Under the pieces are notes generated by a model. It was not told the origin of the DNA and did no database searches. It saw only the letters and a program-made list of their open reading frames with translations. Both the position numbers and the translations under genes were made by a program. From Pleurodeles waltl (Eukaryota; Chordata; Amphibia; Caudata; Salamandridae): a stretch of 64,000 nucleotides of DNA. Where the stretch lies: assembly GCF_031143425.1 (NCBI RefSeq), contig NC_090443.1:1058268423-1058332422 (forward strand), given 5' to 3'. Positions 22,261 to 33,773 of the stretch are shown piece by piece (the first letter of the stretch is position 1; each line of letters begins with the position of its first letter).

Positions 22261-24600
22261 TTTAGGAGTTAGAAAAGGGCTCGGAGCCCGGTTGACGTCA
22301 CGTCAGTGTCTGTCATTGGCTTGTGGACTTGCCTGTTAAAATCTGCTTGCTTTCATTAGTGGAAGGTACGCACACGTCGTGCCTTTTCCGGTGGTTAGCT
22401 GTCCTTGAGCGCAGCGACCAAGTACTGAAAACATGCGAGGCTCGCTGTTTCCCGTCAGGTTTGTGGACTACTTTTTATCTTTTGTTCGCAGCGCCATCTC
22501 GCTTGGCAGAAGTCGAGTGCTTTGCAGAACATCAACCCTGTTACGTAGTTAATTGCACTTTTGCCGATAGGTTTCATTACGAGTGAACTGTAGCAGCGCG
22601 ATCGTACAGTTTTTTTCTTTCAATGTGGAATGAAAAATCCAGTTGGGAGTTTACAACTGCTCATAACAGCATGATCTCGCTTTTTTTTTCTTTCAATTTC
22701 TTTCAATTTGGAAAGAAAAAACCGATTGGGAGTTTACAACTGCTAATAGCTGTAGCTTGGGGAAATGCGAGACCCCAGTGTATTGCAAATGCTTGTTTTA
22801 ACTGCTGCTGTTGGTTTTTGGACTTTGCACTTTGGGATCCTGTTACCCGGGCACCAGGGCATGTGTTCTAAACTTTCTTGAAGTGGTTAAAAACCCTAAA
22901 TGGCACGTTTGACTTACCTATAACCCCCGAGCATATGGTACCCTGTGTTACTTAAATGTGCCCAGTGGACTACAGCACTGATTATGCCAGCAGTAAAGTG
23001 ACCATGCACAACTTCACTCTAGGCCTGCCACAGCAGCCTAAGTGTGTAGTCTTAAAACTTCCATTTTCTTATGACAAACGAACCCTTTTCCTAAGCCTAA
23101 ACCTTCCTTTCTAATAATTCTAAGCAGGGGTGAGTGATAAACTCCGCTCCGCCGGCAGAGTGCCCGGTGTTTTAGCCACTCCTCGTTACCGTGTAACACA
23201 GAGTTCTGGCCAAATTACGCCAGCCGCCATGTTGCAGAGTTTGTTCTCCAGCATGGCTCGTCTACAGTCCGTTTGCAAGCGTGAGTGAGAATTGACGACC
23301 GATAGCATGATTTTAGGGTGACAGGAGGGCATCCGCTTAGATTTTCCCAATGCAGGCAGCTGCAATCGTTTTCATTGGGAAAGCTGCTGTTTGAGTAGAA
23401 AATCTACTCGAGAGGCAAAAAAAACAGTTTGAGCTACAGTGCTCTCTGGCGCACCGCTTGCTGCCATTTTCACTGATTTCTTGGTGCGAAACAAGCTCCC
23501 AGCATTAAAAATCAGCACGGGCAGTGTGACCTACCAGTTTCTGCCCACTTACAAACTCTGCAGAGTGTTTTTAGTTAACTACACAGAATTCCTCTGAGTG
23601 AATCTTTGTGAGTCTCACCAATCCCTACTTTTTAGTCACCCTTACAGTAGGCCCTACATGTCTGTAAGTCAGGATGCATAAAGATTTAAAAAAAGGACGT
23701 GTACTTATGTTTTACATGTCCTGGCAGTGAAAATCTCCAAAGTTGTTTTTCACTGTGGCAAGGTTGGCTCTTGCATTGAAAAACACTGGGTTAAGTTATC
23801 ACACCTTATAATGCATAACTTCAGTTTGGGACTAGCTAGAAAAATAATTCAAGGCCTTATTTTAATAATAATTAAAAATGGTCAAGCCCTATTATAAATT
23901 AATATTTTTGAAAATGCCACTTTTAGAAAGTTGGCATTTTCTTGCCTAAGCCAATGTGCCTTTCTGCCAGCGTTCAGTGTCACCTGTCTGTTAACGGCTC
24001 TCCGATGGTGAGATGTGTGCATTTTTTAACCAATCAGTGGCACAGGCCTTGGGGCGGGGAGATGCTTTTCTCCCTGACAGGATGGCCATCTGGGCTGTGT
24101 CCAGGAACTTAATTAATCTTCAAAAGTGACTTATCCTTTTTCAAGTAGTAGTAACCTCTACCTTACCCTGTCCACTCTAATGCCCTCCTAGGCAGCCAGG
24201 CACCAATCCCTGTGAGACAGAGGCTTCCCCCAGAACCAGTTTGTGTTGACCACAAGGGAGGGTTTGCTCATAAGCATAGCTGTACCTCTAGGTAGACACG
24301 GGAAGCTCTACACAAGGGAAGAAAGTTTCTAAAATGTTGGTTTTGTGTAGAGACGGGAACTTTGGGATCAGTTATATTAAAACACCCAAGAACTGGGTAT
24401 TGGCATGCCTGGGAACATTGATCTCATGGGTTAGGACCTGACCAAGAGTTTCCCTCACCCACCTGCTGGCAGAGGGCATAAGTGTGGCACCCTCAGTACT
24501 CCCCTTGGAACACATCTGGACCTGTGGCAGGCTAAAGGACTGCAACTGCTATTGAACGGTTGTTTGTCAGAACTCCTCATTCCGTTGTAATGTACGTCAT
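22261..24600. other. No gene seen
   Basis: Mixed AT-rich sequence. 22293-22305 reads TGACGTCACGTCA, a CRE with a second half-site, and an inverted CCAAT box (ATTGG) follows at 22315, so a promoter fragment is possible. No long frame, domain or splice pattern was found. Confidence 0.4.
22293..22320. promoter_or_regulatory. CRE-like tandem site with inverted CCAAT box
   Basis: TGACGTCACGTCA (22293-22305) with CATTGG 10 bp further on. This spacing occurs in CpG-rich promoters, but no start site or coding exon is evident. Confidence 0.3.
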
Positions 24601-24633
24601 TACCACAAGTGTGTTACCACGAGAATGCCATTA

Positions 24634-25065
24634 CTACGCATATCCCTTACCACGCATGCCTTTACAACGAACAAATGATGTTGTAAACGCATGTGTTTAA
24701 AGACATATGCGGGGTAAAGGTCCTATCGCGACCCCCACAAGTCATTGTAAAAAATGCCTGTCCCTCACACTGATCCCTAAATTTGACCAACCCTAGCCCC
24801 TGCCCTGAGCCTTAAAATCATCTTCCCATCTTAATCCCGAAAACTGTTCCCCCGCATAAAACCTAACCCTCAATCCCTTGCCCCCTCCCTAAAACCCCAA
24901 ACCCCAATTCCCCCTGCCCTAAGCCCAAAAACCGTCTTCCCCACCCTAAATTCTACCCCACCCCCTCCCTAAAACAGTCCCTCCCAGGCCAATACCCCTC
25001 CAAGCCCAAAAACCACCCATTAGTTGTAATGGTATGCGTGGTAAAGGCTATTCGTTGTAATTACA
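24634..25065. repeat. Inverted-repeat element with C/A-rich core
   Basis: The left arm TACCACGCATGCCTTTACAA (about 24647) pairs imperfectly with the right arm TTGTAATGGTATGCGTGGTA (25024-25043). The 250-bp core is almost free of G on + (CCCTAAAACC/CCCCAAACCCC words), so one strand is C/A-rich. It looks like a small non-autonomous element. Confidence 0.5.
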
Positions 25066-28000
25066 CATGTGTTGCGCCACTTTGTAACCCCTAGCACCAC
25101 ATTATGCCTGCATCAGGCATAATGTATGCAAGGGGGGCGTTCCCACACAGGGAGGCCCGTAAAAATGGAGCAGTGAAATTTACAACCATTCACTGCACCA
25201 TTGTTAGCGTTATTTATTACATCTGCCTAAGGCAGCCATTAAAATGACACGCCCATTACTTTCAATGGATCTCCCTTTAGTTTGTAGGATTAGCACCACA
25301 ATTTATGGCTCTAATCCTGCAAAGTGTCATATAAAAGTGTCATAAATTATGATGCGATTGTCCTAACGTACGCCATGGTGCACCGTATTGTGAATACGTG
25401 CACACATGGTGCCCTTAGAGGGGCGCAAGGGGTGACAAGAATTGATGGATTAAACCCAGATCTGTGACTGGGGGTGAATGTTTGATTGGTTCTACATTCT
25501 TCATCTTTGTGTTTCTTTGCTTTTGTCACAAGAAAAGTGGCTCAACAAAGCTGATGCGCCACTTTCTTGCAAATCTGGTCCCAAGCGTCAGTTCTCCGAA
25601 CCCAAGTTAAGCTACAGGGACATCAAAATTGTAAGAAACCCTCATTCCTGAAGAGCTCAGCTGATCAGTTCCAGCTGGACCTCCCTGGACCATGCGTGTG
25701 GCTTCTCTAGAGTAAGTCTTGACCTTCAAGTAGTGTCCCTGAGGTCCTGGCACCCTTGGATAAGTGTCAGAGTGCACCTCTCCTGCCTAACCCTAAACAC
25801 TGGGACATAGAAACGTTTTCAGGGACTTTTGCTCATCAAACCAACAGAAGACAGGGACAACTTGCCAAGTCAATCTGAGTTCTGCTGGGCCAAAGATTGA
25901 GGTTACCCCACTCTGAGATCTTCCACAGCAGCAAATCCATTTCAACTAGGCAACATGGAGAAGGTACCAGGCCCTGTGGAGCTCTGTTCAGCTACAGAAA
26001 GCAGCCTTTGCAGATGGGAGAGGTCTGATCCCCAAAAAAGTTAAGCCTGAAGGTAAAATTCTTTGCTGGGTGAGGGCCCCAAAAGTATCAAGCCCGCTAG
26101 GGTCCTTTGTGGGTGCAAATTGTGAACTCCTCCCACTCTCAGCTTTACCGCCAAAAGACAACGGCTTCACTGGGACTTCCTCAGTGGCTATCTGGCCCTG
26201 TGAAGCCCTTCTGGCCACAGTTTGCTGCCTTGCCCCCAGGGGTTTTTTGACTTCCGTTTCATAAAGTAAGTCAGAAGGTAAAACTTCTGAGTGACTTGAA
26301 TCTGGTCCCTGTACTCAACCTGCGCTCCGTCACGGTCAGCCTCAACTTTTGACTTTGACTCAATCTAGCACAACCTGTGGTTGGTGCTTTTTGGCACTAC
26401 AGTTTAATTCAAACTTTAAAAAAATCATATCTCTAGTTCTCCTTATTGGATTTTTGCTGTTTTGGTGTCTATTTGTTCATGAACGTTTTACCTATTTACA
26501 TAAAATAGAGTGGCATTTTTATTTTGTTGTGTTTTTACTTTTTAACTGTTTGGTACTAATAAATGCCTTAGACCTAATTGGACCTGATACATAATTGTGA
26601 CATTATTACTCGGTGAGGAATCACACCCCTCTAACTAATAATTCAAATTTTCTGAAAAATCACTTGTAATTCTGTACTTTCAAATCTAGAATGTAATAAG
26701 AAAGGTAGACCCAGGGTTTTAAATACTTTGGGACAGATTTACTAAGCTCTTATGTGGCCCTTACATCATGCAAGGTAACACAAGCGCATAAGTGAGATTT
26801 ACTAAGCCACACAAAGCCACCTTGCGTGGCTCTGCTTGGCTTAGTGTAATCGAGTTTCTTATTAATAATAAAGAAGTGACACAATTCTAGTAATAATTGA
26901 GTATTTATATAAACAAAATAAAACAGAATACAATACAGCCGGGAGTACAGCACAGTTCTGCAACTGAAGCCACACTCAACTCAGCTCTTACACACGGTGA
27001 TGTTTATACCTTCAGTGGGCGCTAATAAACCCACCTCCCTCTCAACACTTACAATTAAAAAAAACAATAATTCTTTAAGCGTTGTCTGACTGCTTGTTAC
27101 AAAAATACAGTCCTAGCAGATTTACTACATACTTAGTATCTAACATACACAATGTCCTTCGATCCTGCTATGTGACCTCTACCAATATGTTCCCCCGACA
27201 CGTCTACAAGACTCCAAACGTTTTACGGCCTGTCACCTCCCTTCTGCCAGCCTTGAAACACAAACATCTAACGCCGCGTCCCTTTCAAGTCTGTCGTGAT
27301 TTACCCTTCTCCTTTCCTGCTACCAGAAAGTAGTTCAAACTCTCCCTCGTGTGTGTGCGTCCTTCTAAGTTATCTGTGGTACGCTAGGCTGAATCGTAAC
27401 TGCTTTACCCTGCATGTGGCCTCTCTCCTCATTCTCCTTTCTGTCCCTGCGTTCCTTATTGACCATTATGTTCAAACTGAGGCCTGTACTTTTCACGTAT
27501 AATATAGACTTCTGCACTTTTGTTTTCTAATTCGTGTGTTGACCAGAGTAGGCCGCTGTAGTTTTCTTAAGGCCTATTACATTAGTAAATCCTAAGTAAC
27601 GCAAGGAAGCACAAATTGCTGCATTGCGTTACTGTGTGTTGCAAAGGTGCTCCATGAGTGGAGCATGGGTGTTCCCATGCAACCACCTATGGATTTTGGC
27701 ACATTCACAGATTTTTAAAGATTTGCAAACCTAGCAATGTGTTAAAATGGAACACCTTCCCAACAGAAGTGTGACGAGCTGAAATACATTAATTTGTCAT
27801 CATTAGTTCCTCTTTCTATGTGTGCTGCTTTCTGGAAAGAATTGTTTTTGTGCAGGAATTTCTCCCTCCCTGCGCAAAAACATCCTGCCTGTAACTCAGG
27901 CACCCTTGCACCATGACATAAGGGTGTCTGCGTTAGCGCTAGGCAGCCACATTTGCGCCAGTGCAAGGAAAGAGCAGGAATGCATCAAATTTATTAGTGG

Positions 28001-28287
28001 GTTGCGTGACATTTTGATGAATCTGGCCATATGTGTGTTGGAAAAAGTAGTATTACAAGTCATAGAGGGGCTCTGTGACCATATAGGAATATGAGGGCAT
28101 CTGTGAAATGTCCACAAAACGCACACCTTTAGGAGCAAACCTGTAAACTACATCCACACTGGCGCAGTCTGAACTGTTCTTTCACTACTTCCAGCTCCTG
28201 CTCATCCTGGCATGCGCATGTTTAGGCAGGGATGGGACACTGTGTACATCTTCAGTAAGGAGGTGCACAGGCCACAGAAGACATTTT
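25066..28287. other. No gene seen
   Basis: AT-rich with several AGATTTACTAAG-type words at 26743 and 26797 that suggest old MITE remnants. No frame with a recognisable domain. Confidence 0.4.
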
Positions 28288-29003
28288 GGCCCAGATTTCC
28301 TAATGCTTTGTTCTCGGTTTGCTTCACATCTTATGCAAATCCCTATCTCCATGCATTGGTAAAGAAGAATTATCGCCAAAATCTTACACCTCCGCAATCC
28401 AGGTTTACTATTCTTTGATATAAAGCACCGCTGCACCCAGGTTACTGTGATGCCTTGCATCAGAGGGAGAGAGAACAAACTGCACCATATCTACTAAGAC
28501 ATGGTGCGTAGTTTCTCTCCCTGTGCTCTGCTGCACTTTTGGCAGCCACGCACCAATGCACATACTCACGTCTTACTACCAGGATGTGCGTGGTCTCTAA
28601 AGCATAGGAAGGGGCCATTTCCAGTATAAAAACCATGCTTTCAGGCTGTTTACACTTTGTATGTGTGAGGCTCAATGCAGCACACATGCAAAGTTGGGAA
28701 AAATTAGAAATGAAAACATTTCTTCTGGTTACACCTGCATTGAGGAAGTATAAGATTTTGGTCCAAATTCCTGCCTACTAGAGGGATTTCTTTCAGATCT
28801 CACTGCTGGTTCCATGGCAATGCCCATGCACCTCCCATGGAACGCCCCCTCGAACCAAAATAATCCAAAGCAGTGATAGGACAACATTGCATTACTTTGA
28901 GATAATATGCAATGCAAATCCTGATTCCATCCTAATGCTTTGCACTAGCTTTGCATCACAAAAGTGACACAAACATGCAACAAAGCGTTAGTAAATCTGG
29001 GCC
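28288..29003. mobile_element. MITE with GGCCCAGATTT termini (candidate)
   Basis: The left end GGCCCAGATTTCCTAATGC and the right end, read inverted, GGCCCAGATTTACTAACGC match at 17 of 19 positions. About 716 bp with no coding. The target duplication is not clear. Confidence 0.55.
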
Positions 29004-29096
29004 CTTGATGAGGTTGTAACAAAGATAAAGGCTTTTATCCATGGGGTTAGCTTTCTGAGCTTTGCTTCCCTCTTCTTAGCTCTCATTTCTCTGCCA

Positions 29097-31683
29097 TGTT
29101 TTCCGGGTTCATCTCCTCTTCTGCAGAGCTTCCCTGGGGTCACCTCTACTCCTGGAGTGCTTCCCTGGGGATCTTTACGCATGCAGTGCTTCCCTGGGGT
29201 CATCTCCTCTCTTCTGCACTGCTTCCTGGGGTCATCTCCCCCTCCTCTGCAGTGCTTCCTGGGGTCATCTCCTCTTCTCCAGAGCTTCCCTAGGGTCACC
29301 TCTAAACCTGCAGTGCTTCCTTATAGGCATCTCTACACATGCATTGCTTCCCTGGGGTCAGCTCTACCCCTGCAGTGCTTCCCTAGGGACATCTCTACGC
29401 ATGCAGTGCTTCCTGGGGTCATCTCCCCCTCCTCTGCAGTGCTTCCCTGGGGTTATCTCCTCTCTTCTGCACTGCTTCCTGGGGTCATCTCCCCCTCCTC
29501 TGCAGTGCTTCCTGGGGTCATCTCCTCTTTTCCAGAGCTTCCCTAGGGTCACCTCTAAACCTGCAGTGCTTCCTTATAGACATCTCTACACATGCATTGC
29601 TTCCCTGGGGTCAGCTCTACCCCTGCAGTGCTTCCCTAGGGACATCTCTACGCATGCAGTGCTTCCTGGGGTCATCTCCCCCTCCTCTGCAGTGCTTCCC
29701 TGGGGTCATCTCCTCTTCTGCAGTATTTCCTGGGGTCATCTCCTCTCTTCTGCAGTGCTTCCCTGGGGCCATCTCTACCTCCTCTGCAGTGCTTTCCTAG
29801 GGTCATCTCCTCTTCCGCAATACTTCCTGGGGTCATCTCATCTCTTCTGCAGTGCTTCCCTGGGGCCATCCCTCCCTCCTTTGCAGTGCTTCCCTGGCGT
29901 CATCTCTCCTCCTCTGCAGTGCTTCCTGGGGTCATCTTTAACTGTCTGCAGTGTTTCCCTTGGGTCATCCCTCTCTCTCCTCTGAAGTGCTTCCCTGTTG
30001 TCTCCTCCTAAACTGCAGTGCTTTTCTGTGGTCATCGCCCCCTTCTCTTCAGTGCTTCCTGGGATTATCTCTCAATTCTCTGTAGTGTTTCCCTTGGGTC
30101 ATCCCTCTCTCCTTTGCAGTGCTTCCCTGTGGTGTCCTCCTACACTGCAGTGCTTTCCTGGGGTCATCACCCCCTCCTCTGCAGTGCTCCCCTGGGGTCA
30201 TCACCTCCCGTCTGCAGTGCTTCTCTGGCGTAATCTCTCCCCCTGGAGGGCTTCCCTAGGGACATCTCTACACATGCAGTGCTTCCCTGGGATCATCTCC
30301 TCTTCTGCAGTGCTGCCTGGGGTCATCTTCGCCTCTGCAGTGCCTCCTGGGGTCATCTCCTCCTCTACAGTGCTTCCTGGGGTCATCTCCCCCTCTTCTG
30401 CAGTGCTTCCTGGGGTCATCTCCTCTTCTCCAGAGCTTCCCTAGGGTCACCTCTAAACCTGCAGTGCTTCCTTATAGACATCTCTACACATGCATTGCTT
30501 CCCTGGGGTCACCTCTGCCCCTGCAGTCCTTCCCTAGGGATATCTCTACGCATGCAGTTCTTCCTGGGCTCATCTCCTCCTCTGCAGTGCTTCCCTGGGG
30601 TCATCACCTCTTCTGCAGTCCTTCCTGGGGTCATCTCCTCTCTTCTGCAGTGCTTTCCTGGGGCCATCTCTCCCTCCTCTGCAGTGCTTCCCTGGCGTCA
30701 TCTCTCCTCCTCTGCAGTGCTTCCCTGGGGTCATCTCCTCCTCTGCAGTACTTCCTGGGGTCATCTCCTCTCTTCAGCAGTGCTTCCCTGGGGCCATCTC
30801 ACCTTCTCTGCAGTGCTTCCCTGCGGTCATCTCTCACTGCTCTGCAGTGCTTCCTGGGGTCATCTCTCACTGCTCTGCAGTGTTTCCCTTGGGTTATCTC
30901 TCTCTCCTCTGCAGTGCTTCCCTGGGGTCATCTCCTCCTCTGCAGTGCTTCCCTAGGGTCATCTCCTCTTCTGCAGTACTTCCTGGGTTCATCTCATCTC
31001 TTCTGCAGTGCTTCCCTGGGGCCATCCCTCCTTCCTTTGCAGTGCTTTCCTGGCGTCATCTCTCCTCCTCTGCAGTGCTTCCTGGGGTCATCTCTCACTG
31101 CTCTGTAGTGTTTCCCTTGGGTCATCCCTCTCTCCTCTGCAGTGCTTCCCTGTGGTGTCCTCCTACACTGCAGTGCTTTCCTGGGGTCATCGCCCCCTCC
31201 TCTGCAGTGCTCCCGGGGGGTCATCATCTGCCGCCTGCAGTGCTTCCCTGGCGTAATCTCTCCTCCTCTGCAGTGCTTTCCTGGAGTCACCTCTACCCCT
31301 GGAGTGCTTCCCTAGGGACATCTCTACACATGCAGTGCTTCCCTGGAGTCATCTCCTCTCTTCTGCAGTGCTTCCTGGGGTCATCTCCCCCTCCTCTGCA
31401 GTGCTTTCCTGGGGTCATCTCCTCTTCTCCAGAGCTTCCCTATGGTCACCTCTAAACCTGCAGTGCTTCCCTATAGACATCTCTACACATGCAGTGCTTC
31501 CCTCGGGTCACCTCTACCCCTGCAGTGCTTCCCTAGGGACATCTCTACGCATGCAGTGCTTGCTGGGGTCATCTCTCCCTCCTCTGCAGTGCTTCCCTGG
31601 GGTCATCTCTCCTCCTCTGCAGTGATTCCCTGGGGTCATCTCCTCTTCTGCAGTACTTCCTGTGGTCATCTCCTCTCTTCTGC
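29097..31683. repeat. Roughly 30-bp minisatellite, block 1
   Basis: Unit of about 29-33 bp built on CTGCAGTGCTTCCCTGGGG then TCATCTCC and a C/T-rich linker. A PstI site (CTGCAG) is in most units. A longer sub-pattern (CTCTAAACCTGCAG, then ACATCTCTACACATGC, then ACATCTCTACGCATGC) recurs at 29302, 29562, 30452 and 31451, so a higher-order repeat of 0.26-1 kb exists. Open frames here are a by-product of low stop content. Confidence 0.95.
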
Positions 31684-32369
31684 AGTGCTGTCAGGGAGAC
31701 CAGATCCTCGGGGTCTGCGCACGTTCCCAACATGTCCATCACAAGACAGCTCCAATACTTTGATTAGAATGTCACAGAGTCTAAGAGAGTCCAAGTGGGG
31801 AAAAGGGTATTAGGAAGGGAACAGCTGTGAAGGAGACCTGTAGGAAGCAAAAGGTTAAACAACACAACATCAGAATAAAATCACATTTAGGTTCATAAAA
31901 ACTCTCAGTTGTATCTAGGGTTCAATGATACTCGGAACATGAAATAACACTTAGACTGAGGAAACATGAATGGCCTAGAACTAGACTCTAATTAGGCCTC
32001 AAGAAATCTAGGTACCTGGAAAAGAATCAAGAATGGTTGGTATAATGTTTCATATGGACTTTTCATGAGTTGTAACATACTGTCTAGGAATACAAGAATC
32101 CTTCTAGAACAATGTCCCAGAACAAACACTGCCTCTTTACATGAGGACAAAATGCAATCCAAAACATTCCCTGGAAAACAATAGGAACTGTACTAAAGAC
32201 TTAAACATGCACATAGAATGTAACATCTTGAATTTAACACCTCTGCAGAAAATTCAAGGGCCCTGGATAAATGTGTGCACTTCAGGAAACGCTACACATC
32301 AAAGTTTTGATTGCCATAAAATGATTGTGCACATTGTAAGCGATCTGAACATCAAGTTTTAAATGCAGG

Positions 32370-32690
32370 AAAAGAATCGCGCGTCTTGCCGATTCTCACA
32401 AGTACATGCTAATGCCATGAAATGATCACGCACACTGTAAGCGATCTGAACATCAAAGTTTAAATGCGGGAAATGAATCGCGCGTCTTGCCGATTCGAAT
32501 GCCACCATGTAACTGACATGAAATGGTTGCGCACAATGAATATCAAGAGTTAAACACGAGAAATGAATCGCACGTCTTGCCAATTCGAATGCCACCATGA
32601 AACTGCCAAGTAATGGTAGCGCACAATGAATATAAAGAGTTAAACACGAGAAATGAATCGCACGTCTTGCCGATTCGAATATCAAAATGT
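32370..32690. repeat. 90-101 bp tandem repeat inside the solo LTR, four copies
   Basis: GAATCGCRCGTCTTGCC recurs at 32374, 32475, 32565 and 32655. Each copy contains GAATCG…CGATTC-like arms and a GCGCACA word. Confidence 0.85.
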
Positions 32691-32957
32691 AAATGCCAGA
32701 AAAACCAAGAGCACATTCACATGCACAAGGTAAAATCTCTCAACATGAAAATTAGGCCCAGGAACTCGAATGTCTTAGAAAATGGGATCGGGGGCCCAGC
32801 CCGACCTCCGTCTTACCGCCCTGCTCAAGGATCACCAATGCAATGAAGGGCAGGGCCTGGAAGATCAAAGTAGGCCTCCGGAACAGGAGCTGTGGAAGTT
32901 GCTGCTGCTCTGCACCGGGACCTCTGAATAGTGAGCACGTGGAGCTGGGCTGGCTCC

Positions 32958-33022
32958 CTTATATAGAGTCTGTCCCAGCCCACAAACCACACCCAGTCAT
33001 GCTGCAGGGAAGCTTCTAGAAG
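32958..33022 (-). promoter_or_regulatory. Solo LTR promoter: heat-shock-type element and TATA box
   Basis: On - the sequence reads CTTCTAGAAGCTTC (33022-33009), three alternating nGAAn units with perfect spacing, then a GGGTGTGG box, then CTATATAAG at 32966-32958. A start near 32930 is expected. A donor-like GGTAAGA follows at 32817-32811. Confidence 0.6.
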
Positions 33023-33254
33023 GCCCTGGAAAGGGACCACACCCTGACACACTCTGAAAGTCTGCAGCAACACATTGCAAATGAACAGTATTTACAAGCA
33101 CCTTGAATATAAGTCTTCAGGATTAAACTCTGCAATGCAAAAGGTTACACAACAGCATATCAACATAATGCATAAATTACGTTATCTCATAAGTGCTGGG
33201 TTTTTGCATTTTAGTCACCCGTAGAGCGTGCACTGCCCAGATGTTGACAAGTGC

Positions 33255-33769
33255 TTCCCTGGGGCCATCTCTCCCTCCTCTGCAGTGCTTCCCTGGCGTC
33301 TTTTCTCCTACTCTGCAGTGCTTCCCTGGGGTCATCTCTTCTTCTGCTGTACTTCCTGGGGTCATCTCTTCTCTTCTGCAGTGCTTCCCTGGGGCCGTCT
33401 CTCCCCCCTCTGCAGTGCTTCCCTGGCGTCACCTCTCTCTCCGCTGCAGTGCTTCCCTGTGGTCTCCTCCTATACTGCAGTGCTTTCCTGGGTTCATCGC
33501 CCCCTCCTCTGCAGTGCTTCCTGGGGTCATCTCTCACTGCTCTGCAGTGTTTCCCTTAGGTCATCCCTATCTCCTCTGCAGTGCTTCCCTGTGGTGTCCT
33601 TCTACACTGCAGTGCTTTCCTGGGGTCATCGCCCCCTCCTCTGCAGTGCTCCCCTGGGGTCATCACCTCCCTTCTGCAGTGCTTCCCTGGCGTAATCTCT
33701 CCTCCTCTGCAGTGTTTTCCTGGAGTCACCTCTACCCCTGGAGTGCTTCCCTAGTGACATCTCTACGCA
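33255..33769. repeat. Roughly 30-bp minisatellite, block 2
   Basis: Same unit as block 1, resuming directly after the solo LTR target duplication. Confidence 0.93.
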
Positions 33770-33773
33770 TGCA

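Larger units (their letters stand above)
31689..33249 (-). mobile_element. Solo LTR, 1561 bp, inserted in the minisatellite
   Basis: It begins TGTCAGGGAG and ends ATGTTGACA (TGTCA…TGACA), flanked on both sides by AGTGC (31684-31688 and 33250-33254), a 5-bp duplication typical of LTR integrases. Orientation is set to - by the promoter at 32958-33022. No internal coding region is present, so it is the product of LTR-LTR recombination or a very short element. The family is not identified. Confidence 0.85.

Noticed and set aside
24770..25020. Possible interstitial telomere array
   Set aside because: CCCTAA words occur but the period is irregular and CCCTAAAACC/CCCCAAACC variants dominate; treated as core of an inverted-repeat element.
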